A DNA stretch of 64,000 bases, taken from Microbulbifer pacificus. GTDB taxonomy: Bacteria; Pseudomonadota; Gammaproteobacteria; Pseudomonadales; Cellvibrionaceae. A program made the position numbers and the translations under genes. Below, piece by piece: positions 17,415 to 25,481 of the stretch. The stretch is taken from assembly GCF_002959965.1 (NCBI RefSeq), contig NZ_PREV01000026.1:1154501-1218500 (forward strand), given 5' to 3'. The notes beneath the pieces are model-generated. The model did not search any database. It was not told where the DNA came from and saw only the letters and a list, made by a program, of their open reading frames with translations. The stretch's first letter is position 1; every line of letters starts with the position of its first letter.

Positions 17415-17473
17415 TCCACGCCCCGAAAAAACCGATCGCCAAAAGCCCCAGAATTCCACAAATCAGAGCCCCC

Positions 17474-18367
17474 ATGACAAGCCACAAACACTGGTCCGAC
17501 CCCATTGTCAGTCAGTTCCTGCGCCTCGCCGCCAGCGGCCTGGTGCCGCGATCCCTGTTCCAGAAGCCACTGCCCACGGAATCCCAGCGCGCGGCGCGCA
17601 GCGGCGTGCTGGACATCGAGATTGTCAGCCACTGTTGGCAGTACTCCCATTTCCTAATCTACCAGTTGAGCTCCCTGGTACTGTACCCGCCCACCAAGGC
17701 GACAGTGACCATGACGGTTTACTACAACAGTGAGGATACCCGCACCGCCGCGGTACTGGAGTTCATCGGTCGCCAGCAGGTGCCGGGGGTAACCTGGAAC
17801 TGGTGTGAACTGCCGAAGGAGTCACTGTTCCGCCGTGCCATCGGCCGCAACCAGGCGGCGCTCGCCACCAAGGCAGACTGGGTATGGTTCACGGACTGCG
17901 ACCTGATGTTCCGGGAGAACTGCATCGACCGCCTGGCGGAACTGCTGCAGGGCCGGCGTGACAGCCTGGTGTTCCCCTCCCGCGAGCGCATCACCTCGCT
18001 GCTGGAAGACGACGACCCCATGCTGAATTTCGACCCGGCGGAGCTGCGGGTAATCGAGATCGACGACGCGCGCTTTGTCGAGCAGACCCGAGACCGCGCC
18101 ACCGGTCCACTGCAAATCGCCCACGGCGATGTCGCCCGCGCTGGCGGTTACTGCGACTGCCTCCGCTTTTACCAGAAACCTGCCGACAACTGGTGCAAGG
18201 CGCACGAAGATCGCGCCTTCCGCTGGCTATTGGGCACCCAGGGCACGCCACTTGAGGTCCCCGGGGTTTACCGCATCCGCCATATCAGCAAGGGGCGCTA
18301 CACCGGCAGCAAGCTCAACACCCAGATCCGCAGCAGCGTGCGCAAGGCCACGGACAAGAGCGCCTAG
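17474..18367 (+). CDS. Glycosyltransferase, GT-A fold
   Basis: 297 aa. IEIVSHCWQYSHFLIYQLSS opens a GT-A-type domain and WVWFTDCDLMF carries a DxD-like metal motif. A C-terminal HEDRAFRWLLGTQG segment resembles the catalytic-base region of GT2 enzymes. It has a soluble N-terminal extension of about 45 residues. It is second gene of a rightward pair and is followed immediately by a bidirectional terminator. Family membership is clear enough to call a glycosyltransferase, but substrates are unknown. Confidence 0.78.
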   Translation: MTSHKHWSDPIVSQFLRLAASGLVPRSLFQKPLPTESQRAARSGVLDIEIVSHCWQYSHFLIYQLSSLVLYPPTKATVTMTVYYNSEDTRTAAVLEFIGRQQVPGVTWNWCELPKESLFRRAIGRNQAALATKADWVWFTDCDLMFRENCIDRLAELLQGRRDSLVFPSRERITSLLEDDDPMLNFDPAELRVIEIDDARFVEQTRDRATGPLQIAHGDVARAGGYCDCLRFYQKPADNWCKAHEDRAFRWLLGTQGTPLEVPGVYRIRHISKGRYTGSKLNTQIRSSVRKATDKSA

Positions 18368-18375
18368 CCCCCAAC

Positions 18376-18411
18376 AAAAAAACCGATCGCATCCGCGACC
18401 GGTTTTTTTTA
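18376..18411. terminator. Bidirectional terminator between a glycosyltransferase gene and waaA
   Basis: AACCGATCGC-ATCC-GCGACCGGTT forms a 10-bp stem with one mismatch, flanked by seven A on the left and eight T on the right. It can serve the rightward glycosyltransferase gene and the convergent leftward waaA. Confidence 0.8.
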
Positions 18412-18442
18412 TTCGGGGTGACGGCAGTGGAGACACCACGGA

Positions 18443-19780
18443 TCACCTCGGCATTACGGCCTCCACTTCTTGCACCGTGCGGGCCAACGCACCACTGTTC
18501 TGCTCCGCCACCGCGCGCCCGCGGGCACCGGCATCACGGCGCCGCGTTTCATCCCGCAGCCACTCCGCCACCTGAGACGCCAGCTGGGTGGCGTCCTCCA
18601 CCACCACCAGTCCGCCCGCCTCGCGCATCAGACTCGCTACGGTCACAAAATTGTGCAGGTGCGGGCCGCACACCACCGGTACGCCCCAGGCCGCGGGTTC
18701 GATCATATTGTGCCCGCCCACGGGCACCAGACTGCCGCCCACAAACGCCACATCGCAGGCGCCGAAAAAGCGCAGAAGTTCACCCATGGTATCGCCCAAT
18801 AGGACCTGGTCGTCAGCCGCAGGGGCGCGGCCGTCGCTGCGCCGCGTCAGTGTCAGCCCGCGATCCCGGCACAGGCGCGCCACGGCATCGAAGCGCACCG
18901 GGTGGCGCGGCACCAATACCAGCAGCAGATCGGGAAACTCCCGCAACAGCACCTGATGCGCCTCCAGAATCAACTCGTCCTCGCCACTGTGGGTACTGGC
19001 GGCCAGCCAGACCCGGCGCTTCGAGACACCGCGCCACTGGTGCGACAACACCTGCGCCTCACTCTCCAGTCCGGAACCGATGGTCAGGTCAAACTTGATA
19101 TTGCCGACGCTGATCACCCGCTCGGGCGGCACTCCGAGGGCAACAAAACGCTCCGCGTCCGCGGGATACTGGGCGACCACCTTGTTGAGGTGATCCATCA
19201 TGTCCCGGGTCAGTCGTGAGAAATGCCCGTAGCCTTTGGCGGATTTCTCGCTGAGACGGCCGTTAACCAACACCACCGGCATCCCGCGCTTGTCGCAAGC
19301 TGCCAGCAGATTCGGCCACAGCTCGGTCTCCATACTCACGAGAATGTTGGGGCGCAACGCGTCCAGAAAGGGCGACAGGCACTCCGGCAAATCGAAGGGA
19401 AGGTAATAGTGCAACAGGCGCCCGTTGAGAACGGGTTCAAGGGCATCGTGCACCCGCTGCGAGCCGGTCGGTGTGGTGGTTGTAACCAGCCATTGCCAGC
19501 GCGGATGGCGCACAGCCAATTCTCTGATCAGAGGCACCGCCGCGAGAGTCTCACCCACAGACACCGAATGAATCCAGATCAGCGGTGCACGGCTGGCGCG
19601 GTCCGGCACCACCCCGAAGCGCTCGCGCCAGCGGCGGCGGGTACCGGGGCGGGAGGGTACCAATCCGAAGCGCTCGCTCCAGCGTTTGCGGTAGGCGGGA
19701 TCCGCGCGACCGCGCCACCACAGATGCAGCAACATCAGCGGGAGGGTAAGGCGGAAAAACCAGGTGTAGAGGTAACGCAT
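18443..19780 (-). CDS. waaA: 3-deoxy-D-manno-octulosonic acid transferase
   Basis: 445 aa from the ATG at 19780 (a TTG sits one codon earlier). WaaA adds Kdo to lipid IVA at the inner membrane. The N-terminal hydrophobic anchor and RKRWSERFG are followed by IHSVSVGETLAAVPLIREL, TTTTPTGSQRV, METELWPNLL, NIKFD, STHSGEDE, GDTMGEL and FVGGSLVPVGGHNMIEPA, all family hallmarks. Odd feature: residues RKRWSERFGLVPSRPGT are followed by a second, similar 17-residue unit, so the protein is about 20 aa longer than E. coli WaaA. It ends at a bidirectional terminator and is divergent from the O-antigen ligase-like gene. Confidence 0.96.
   Translation of the reverse strand: MRYLYTWFFRLTLPLMLLHLWWRGRADPAYRKRWSERFGLVPSRPGTRRRWRERFGVVPDRASRAPLIWIHSVSVGETLAAVPLIRELAVRHPRWQWLVTTTTPTGSQRVHDALEPVLNGRLLHYYLPFDLPECLSPFLDALRPNILVSMETELWPNLLAACDKRGMPVVLVNGRLSEKSAKGYGHFSRLTRDMMDHLNKVVAQYPADAERFVALGVPPERVISVGNIKFDLTIGSGLESEAQVLSHQWRGVSKRRVWLAASTHSGEDELILEAHQVLLREFPDLLLVLVPRHPVRFDAVARLCRDRGLTLTRRSDGRAPAADDQVLLGDTMGELLRFFGACDVAFVGGSLVPVGGHNMIEPAAWGVPVVCGPHLHNFVTVASLMREAGGLVVVEDATQLASQVAEWLRDETRRRDAGARGRAVAEQNSGALARTVQEVEAVMPR
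19608..19709 (-). repeat. In-frame 51-base tandem duplication inside waaA
   Basis: Two adjacent 51-base units (19608-19658 and 19659-19709). Their first 26 bases differ at only three positions and the rest has drifted. They encode two successive 17-residue segments sharing 10 identical residues (pattern R.RW.ERFG.VP.R). The boundary falls just before the conserved HSVSVGE motif. Confidence 0.8.
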
Positions 19781-19938
19781 CAAATCGGGAATGAATACTG
19801 AATGATTGGGGGCGAAATGGGACGAATTCCGTGGAAATGAGCCCGACGTTTGGTAGCATTCTACCCCATCTCTGCGTCGCGCTGGCGCGACCGAAGTCCC
19901 GCAGTGTCGAACTCTGCTGTATCCGAGTCAACCGTTTT

Positions 19939-21360
19939 ATGAGCAATCCCCCACCCCAGTCGGCCTCCCCCGCAGAGGCCATCGGTGCCGCGAGATTCAG
20001 CCTTCAGCCTACCCGCTGGTGGGCGCCCAATCGGCTGATGCACCCGCGTCCCTGGCTCCAGACTGCCGGCGTGCTGGCACTGCTGATATACGGCGCTTTT
20101 GGAATAAGCCTGGATTCAGTGCCGGACAAGGCCTCCCAGCTCGCCAACCTGTGCGGCCTGGTGATGCTCGCCCTGTACGGAAAACCTGTCGATGGCGTTT
20201 CCCTGCGCCGTTCGGGGATCGTATGGCTTGCCGTTGCGGCCATAGGGGTCTCCCTTATTTCCTGGATTGCGTCCTGGATACTGCACCCACAGTGGGCGGA
20301 GTCCTCGTTCAAGGTTCACCGGCTGACCAACTGGTTCGCAATGATCCCGGTGGCAGTACTGCTGGGTGGGCAAGCGCGCAATACCTATCTATTGTGGGGG
20401 CTGGCGGTGGCGGGACTGCTGCTCTCGCCGTGGATCTCTGGCGGCGGCCTCGCTGAGTGGCAACGGGGCCTTGCCGGCAACCGGGTGGACTTTGGCCTGC
20501 ACAACGCACAACACACCGCCATGCTGTTTGGTACCGCCGCACTCGGCCTGCTGGCATTCGCGCCGCAGATCCTGCGCAAACGCCGAGGCTGCTGGCTGTA
20601 TCGCACGGTCTGGGTACTGGCGTTGGCAACCTCCATCACCGCGGTGATCCTGACCCAGACCCGCGGCGTATGGGGCGGTATGCTGATGGCTCTGGCGGTT
20701 ACCCTGTGCGCAGCCGCGGTGGCCTTGCACAAGCACTTCCGCAACCGCCGGCGCTATATCACCGCGGCCGTAATAACGGTCTGCGGTGTTGCAGTACTGG
20801 CCGGCTACCTGAGCGTCGGGGATATCGTCGATCACCGTTTGGACGACGAGCAGAAAACATTTGCACTGCTGGAACAGGGGGACCTGGACAAAATACCCTA
20901 TACCAGTGTCGGCGTGCGTCTACACACCTGGGCCGAGGCCCTGGACTGGATCGCACAGCGACCGCTGGTCGGCTGGGGCGGCAACGGCCGCAGCCTGATT
21001 TTCGATCACTCCACCACACTGCCGGACGAAATAAAACGGAACTTCGGCCACCTGCACAACAGCTATCTGGACCTGGTGGTGAACTTCGGGCTTCTGGGAT
21101 TGCTGCTGCTCGCGGCCCTGGTTTACTGGCTGCTGAACCGGTGTCTGCGCTTTTACCGCGCCGGCCTGTTGTCCGGCAGCAATCTGGTATTCGCGCTGTC
21201 GTTTGCGGTGTTTTTCGGCATCATCAACCTGTTTGAGTCCTACCTTTTCTACGAAAGCGGACGTCTGGCGCTGGCGCTGGTGGGCGGCGGCCTCCTGACC
21301 CAGCTGTGGGCGGCGAAGCGCCTACAGGCTGCGGGCGGACTTGTACCCTCGTCCCCATAA
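19939..21360 (+). CDS. O-antigen ligase/polymerase-like membrane protein (Wzy_C)
   Basis: 473 aa from the ATG at 19939, which opens a sensible cytoplasmic N-terminus; the upstream open frame reads like non-coding sequence. About ten to twelve hydrophobic segments surround one large periplasmic loop (about residues 285-350). The Wzy_C signatures are TQTRGVWGG, then in the loop VGWGGNGRS and HLHNSYLDLVVNFGLLG, the latter holding the catalytic-type His. WaaL joins O-antigen or other glycan to lipid A-core in the periplasm. The call WaaL rather than Wzy rests on the neighbouring waaA, not on sequence. Confidence 0.82.
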   Translation: MSNPPPQSASPAEAIGAARFSLQPTRWWAPNRLMHPRPWLQTAGVLALLIYGAFGISLDSVPDKASQLANLCGLVMLALYGKPVDGVSLRRSGIVWLAVAAIGVSLISWIASWILHPQWAESSFKVHRLTNWFAMIPVAVLLGGQARNTYLLWGLAVAGLLLSPWISGGGLAEWQRGLAGNRVDFGLHNAQHTAMLFGTAALGLLAFAPQILRKRRGCWLYRTVWVLALATSITAVILTQTRGVWGGMLMALAVTLCAAAVALHKHFRNRRRYITAAVITVCGVAVLAGYLSVGDIVDHRLDDEQKTFALLEQGDLDKIPYTSVGVRLHTWAEALDWIAQRPLVGWGGNGRSLIFDHSTTLPDEIKRNFGHLHNSYLDLVVNFGLLGLLLLAALVYWLLNRCLRFYRAGLLSGSNLVFALSFAVFFGIINLFESYLFYESGRLALALVGGGLLTQLWAAKRLQAAGGLVPSSP

Positions 21361-21423
21361 GCACCACAAAGTGGCGTGGCAGACCGACGCACATATCAGG
21401 GAGAACAATGTGAGGCTCACCCA

Positions 21424-22548
21424 GTGAGAGTCATTCAACTGCTGCCGGCCCTCAATTCCGGCGGTGTCGAGCGCGGCACACTGGACCTCGCCCGCGCGCT
21501 GGTGCACGCCGGTCACGAATCCGTTGTCATCTCCAGCGGCGGCCGCCTGGTACAGCAGCTGGAATCGGAGGGCAGCCGGCATATCACTCTGCCGGTGCAC
21601 CGAAAGTCCCTTCTCAGTCTGTTGCAGGTGCGACCTCTGCGACGCCTGATCCGCGAACTGCAGCCAGACATCCTGCACGTGCGTTCGCGGGTACCGGCAT
21701 GGCTTACCTGGCTCGCCTGGAAACCGCTGGATCCTCACGCCCGCCCGCGCCTGGTGAGCACGGCTCACGGCCTCTATTCGGTCAATCGTTACAGCGCCAT
21801 CATGGCGAAGGCCGAACAGGTCATCGCCATCTCAGACTGCGTCAGGGACTACCTGCTGACAAATTACGCCTCCGATCTCCGCGCGGCCCCGGAGGTGATC
21901 TATCGCGGCGTGGACACCGCGGAATTTTCGGTCGACGCGCCCTCCCCGGTGAACTGGCTGGAAACTACTCTGGGAGAGTTTCCCGAGCTGCGCGATCGCC
22001 GCTGGCTGCTGTTGCCTGGCCGCCTGAGCCGCTGGAAGGGGCAGGAAGATTTCATCCGCATGATTGCTGCGCTATCACCACAACGGCCGGACATTCAGGG
22101 GGTTATTCTCGGCGGAGCGGAAAAAAACAAGGCGCATTTCGCCGAGGAACTGCACGCGCTGGCGGCGGAACTAGGCGTTGCCGACAGAATCACATTTACC
22201 GGCCACCGCGGCGATATCCGCGAGTGGTACCGCCACGCAGCCCTGGTGTACAACCTGTCCAAGAAGCCTGAACCCTTCGGGCGCACGGTCATCGAAGCTG
22301 CCGCCATGGGGACGCCGATCATCGGCTATGACATCGGTGGGCCGGCGGAGTCTCTGCGCGCCTGCTTCCCACAGGGGCTGGTGGCAAACGGCCATCCGGA
22401 TCAGCTGCTGGAAAAAACCCGCACCCTGCTCGACCAGCCACAATCTTCGCACCTGGCGCCGGAGTTCACCCTGGATACTCTGGCGCGGCGCACCATGGCG
22501 CTGTATGAGCGCCTGCTGGCGCAACGCCCACTGGATAAACCGAGCTGA
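21424..22548 (+). CDS. Family 4 glycosyltransferase
   Basis: 374 aa from the GTG at 21424, chosen because TGAGG lies 8 bases upstream and the product then starts VRVIQLLPALNSGGVERGTL, the GT4 donor/acceptor glycine loop. The GT-B fold continues with LVSTAHGLYSVNRYS, VIYRGVDTAEF, LLLPGRLSRWKGQEDFI and KPEPFGRTVIEAAAMGTPIIG, which contains the EX7E motif. It is cytoplasmic, retaining, and most likely an LPS core or O-chain transferase. It lies just after the ligase-like gene and 4 bases before the YrbL-like gene. Confidence 0.9.
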   Translation: MRVIQLLPALNSGGVERGTLDLARALVHAGHESVVISSGGRLVQQLESEGSRHITLPVHRKSLLSLLQVRPLRRLIRELQPDILHVRSRVPAWLTWLAWKPLDPHARPRLVSTAHGLYSVNRYSAIMAKAEQVIAISDCVRDYLLTNYASDLRAAPEVIYRGVDTAEFSVDAPSPVNWLETTLGEFPELRDRRWLLLPGRLSRWKGQEDFIRMIAALSPQRPDIQGVILGGAEKNKAHFAEELHALAAELGVADRITFTGHRGDIREWYRHAALVYNLSKKPEPFGRTVIEAAAMGTPIIGYDIGGPAESLRACFPQGLVANGHPDQLLEKTRTLLDQPQSSHLAPEFTLDTLARRTMALYERLLAQRPLDKPS

Positions 22549-22552
22549 CATT

Positions 22553-23212
22553 TTGATCGACCTCAACAACAGCCGTCCTTTCGCGTCCGGCGGCAACCGC
22601 CACTGTTATCGCCACCCGCAGTTTGCCGGTCGCTGTGTCAAAGTCATGCGTCCCGGGCGCGTCGCCGAACTGCGCCAGCGCGCCCCCTGGTACAAGACGC
22701 TGGGAAGCGATGAACAGTTCGACGACAATGCCCGTGAGCTGGCGGGTTACCGGCAGAGGGTTCTGCGCACTGCCGCCGCGGACAGCCCCCTGTGGGCCCA
22801 CCTGCCGCGCTGGTACGGACTGGAAGAAACGAGTATTGGCATTGGTGCGGTATCGGAGTTGATTCTGGATGAGCGCGGCGAGCCCGCCGTTACACTGGAA
22901 CAATACCTGCAGCAACACGGACTGGATGAAACCATTCGCGGCGCGCTGGAACGTTTTTCGCAATGGCTGCGCAGCTGCGGTGTACTGACCAAAAACCTGT
23001 TGCCGCACAATCTGGTATTGGGCCCTCGCGACGGCACCCCGGAACTGTTCCTGATCGACGGTCTCGGCAATGCGGCCTTCCTGCCACTTCCGGAGTATTT
23101 TGCCTTTTTCCGCCGTCGCTACATCGAGCGGCGCATCGAAAAAATGTGGAAGCGCATCCACTGGGAAATTTCTGACCGCGTCATTCCGTGGAAAAAAGCC
23201 GAACGGATGTAA
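22553..23212 (+). CDS. YrbL-family (PhoP-reg) kinase-like protein
   Basis: 219 aa from the TTG at 22553 (no ATG is available; an ATT one codon earlier is an alternative). The N-terminus LNNSRPFASGGNRHCYRHP and RCVKVMRPG match YrbL, a protein-kinase-like fold of unknown activity. Where active kinases have HRD and DFG, this protein reads TKNLLPHN and LIDGLG, so the catalytic Asp is replaced. E. coli YrbL also lacks that Asp. It lies 4 bases after the GT4 gene, so it is probably coupled to it and acts in the same LPS pathway. Confidence 0.82.
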   Translation: MIDLNNSRPFASGGNRHCYRHPQFAGRCVKVMRPGRVAELRQRAPWYKTLGSDEQFDDNARELAGYRQRVLRTAAADSPLWAHLPRWYGLEETSIGIGAVSELILDERGEPAVTLEQYLQQHGLDETIRGALERFSQWLRSCGVLTKNLLPHNLVLGPRDGTPELFLIDGLGNAAFLPLPEYFAFFRRRYIERRIEKMWKRIHWEISDRVIPWKKAERM

Positions 23213-23243
23213 CAACGGAGAGTGAAAAGGAACAGCCGGATAC

Positions 23244-24344
23244 TCAGCCCGCGTGATGCAGTTCGGCGATAAATCGATCCACCGATTCCGCCCACTGCGC
23301 GGGCCCCCGGGCGACGGCCTGCCCCTTTTCGGCGAGCCCTCGCCGGGTCTCATCGTCGCCCAACATATTCAGCAGCTGCGCGCGCACATCCTCCGCATCG
23401 GCACCGTCACACAGGCCACCGAGTTCACCGCCCGCCACCGCGTCCACAGCCCCGCCATCGCACCCGGCGAGTACCGGCAGGCCATACCATTGCGCCTCGC
23501 GATATACGATGCCGAAACCCTCGACGGAATTACCCTGGCGACGCGCCGGCATCACGAAGATATCCGCCACTTCGTAGAACGCGGGTTTATCACCCTCGTC
23601 CACGGGACCGATAAAATGCACGTACTCCGCGACCCCCACTTCCTGCGCAAGCGCTTGCAGGCGCGCCCGATCATGCCCGAGACCCGCCACCATATACGTG
23701 GCACCGGGGTATTGCGCACGAATGCTCGGCAGAGCGCGAATCACCATGTCCACCCCCTTGCGGGGCTCAAGGCGCGACAGGGTTGCCAGCACCGGGCTGC
23801 CCTCGCCAATCACACCGCGCAGCCGCGCCAGACTCGCGGCGGATGCCGGCGGCTGCGGCCAGATGGGAGGGTTGACCACGGTCAGACGGGTATTGCCCTG
23901 CAGATAGGGCGCCACCAGTGTCGCGGTATAAGCGGAATTGGCGATGACGGCGTCCGCCAGTGCCAGCGCCCGACGGATGCGAGCCGCTTTGCGCGGCGAG
24001 GGCTGTGCGGGAAACTCCATACCGTGGGCCAGCACCACCAGCGGTGTGTTGAGACGTCCGAGCAGCTCCGCACTTTTCCAGGAATCCGCAAACACCCCCT
24101 CGATCTGACCAGCGCGTATCGCATTCTTCACGGCACGCGCCTTGCGCCAACGCCGCAAAGGTTTCCAGCCGCCGAAATGCCGCAGCTCAAACGGCAATGC
24201 GTTCGGTATTGCGGCCACATGAGGGATGTCCGCCAGCACCTGCACCGGGCGTCCGCGGGCAGTCAGCGCTTCCGCCAGCCCACCCATCAGGTTTTCGATA
24301 CCACCACGATCCGGCGGAAAGCACTGGGTGGCGATGAGAATCAT
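23244..24344 (-). CDS. Family 4 glycosyltransferase
   Basis: 366 aa from the ATG at 24344; further upstream open sequence belongs to the neighbouring gene. MILIATQCFPPDRGGIENLM is the classic GT4 start with the glycine loop. Later come VVLAHGMEFP, VVNPPIWP, LSRLEPRKGVDMVIRALP, YMVAGLGHDRARL and GNSVEGFGIVYREAQWYGLP with the EX7E pair. It overlaps the stop of the ELM1-family gene by 4 bases (ATGA), implying translational coupling. It resembles PimB/RfaG-type LPS core enzymes. Confidence 0.9.
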   Translation of the reverse strand: MILIATQCFPPDRGGIENLMGGLAEALTARGRPVQVLADIPHVAAIPNALPFELRHFGGWKPLRRWRKARAVKNAIRAGQIEGVFADSWKSAELLGRLNTPLVVLAHGMEFPAQPSPRKAARIRRALALADAVIANSAYTATLVAPYLQGNTRLTVVNPPIWPQPPASAASLARLRGVIGEGSPVLATLSRLEPRKGVDMVIRALPSIRAQYPGATYMVAGLGHDRARLQALAQEVGVAEYVHFIGPVDEGDKPAFYEVADIFVMPARRQGNSVEGFGIVYREAQWYGLPVLAGCDGGAVDAVAGGELGGLCDGADAEDVRAQLLNMLGDDETRRGLAEKGQAVARGPAQWAESVDRFIAELHHAG

Positions 24345-25303
24345 ATATCGATGTCCTCCGGCAACTGCGCCAGCGACCAGCCACAGCGGCGCAGCAGCGC
24401 CCGCGCGCAGCTCACCTGCTGGGAAAAGGGCGCACGCGGGACGGCCGGGAATGGCGTCATCTCGCCGCCGCGCCACTCGCGTACCAGACCGTCGTCCAGC
24501 AGGCGCTGTACCGCGCCGCGGATTTTGTTGCGGGGGCGGCGGCTTGGAAGCGTAATCACCCCCACGCGGGCGCGGCTCTGAAGCGCCTCAAAAATCATCG
24601 ATATACTGTCGCCCGTTACCCAGATCTGTCCGGCGCGCGCCATCTGATCCGCCAGCCAGCCGCTTGGGCATTCCCGCCAGGGCCACAGTTCCGCGCCGCT
24701 GTCGGCGCAGTGCGCCAGCATCTGTTCCGGTGTGCGCCGGCTGTCGGAGACCACCCACCGCAGCGGCAGGCGCAAAAGCTGATCCGCTGCAGACGATACT
24801 TTCGCCGTATCCCAGTGAAAATGCTTACTTGGACCTCCAAACAGCAACAGTGCCCGCCCGGGTTCGAAGGGCTCTTCCGGCAGCGGTTCGGTAAGAGCGC
24901 CACGGGTGAGAATCACGTTGGGTAGCGGCGGCGGGCAGTCGTGCTCGGGAACAATAACGAAATCAAACCAGGTCAGCGGCAGACTGGGTTTGAGAATAAT
25001 CACACTGCGACCACCAAACACGCGGCGTGCGCGCAGTACCGCCCAGTGGCTGCGATGGCCAACGCCGACAATCAGATCGGGCTTCGGCAACTGATGTAAC
25101 TGCTCGGGAAGTTCGCCCCACAGGGGTACGGCAAACTCACTGCAGGACAGATCGCGGCAATCCACCGCGCCGGCACCCAGGCAGCTGCGCACACCGCTGA
25201 CCAGCGCCGCACTCTGCTTTTCATGGGCACGATTGCCGTCCATAAAACGCCAGATTGTCAGCAACACCCGCCTCCACCGCATCGTTGCACAGAAAACCCG
25301 CAT
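24341..25303 (-). CDS. ELM1/GtrOC1 family (DUF1022) putative glycosyltransferase
   Basis: 320 aa. MDGNRAHEKQSAALVSGV near the start, then KPDLIVGVGHRSHW, SVIILKPSLPLTWFDFVIVPEHD, ALLLFGGPSKHFHWD and IWVTGDSISMIFEAL are hallmarks of the mitochondrial-fission ELM1-like family. Bacterial members lie in LPS and exopolysaccharide loci and are thought to be GT-B glycosyltransferases. The start could be the ATG at 25303 or one 21 or 60 bases downstream. It is coupled to the following GT4 gene and divergent from the next rightward glycosyltransferase. Confidence 0.86.
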   Translation of the reverse strand: MRVFCATMRWRRVLLTIWRFMDGNRAHEKQSAALVSGVRSCLGAGAVDCRDLSCSEFAVPLWGELPEQLHQLPKPDLIVGVGHRSHWAVLRARRVFGGRSVIILKPSLPLTWFDFVIVPEHDCPPPLPNVILTRGALTEPLPEEPFEPGRALLLFGGPSKHFHWDTAKVSSAADQLLRLPLRWVVSDSRRTPEQMLAHCADSGAELWPWRECPSGWLADQMARAGQIWVTGDSISMIFEALQSRARVGVITLPSRRPRNKIRGAVQRLLDDGLVREWRGGEMTPFPAVPRAPFSQQVSCARALLRRCGWSLAQLPEDIDI

Positions 25304-25481
25304 GCTACCGCAGCCTTCCGGGGGAGGACAGGCACACGGGCATCCCGCTGTAATTGAACAGGCGGGGGCCGGCAGTATAATGCCGGATTCATTCCGTTTT
25401 GCCGGTACGTCTGCATCCCGTGCGGCGCCCTGAATCCGCGGGGCCCGCCGAGCGTGTGTTGCTGCTGGTGTTGTTTACTTT

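Noticed and set aside
23253..24581. Plus-strand open frame opposite the GT4 and ELM1 genes
   Set aside because: Antisense to two well-supported, coupled genes and without motifs.
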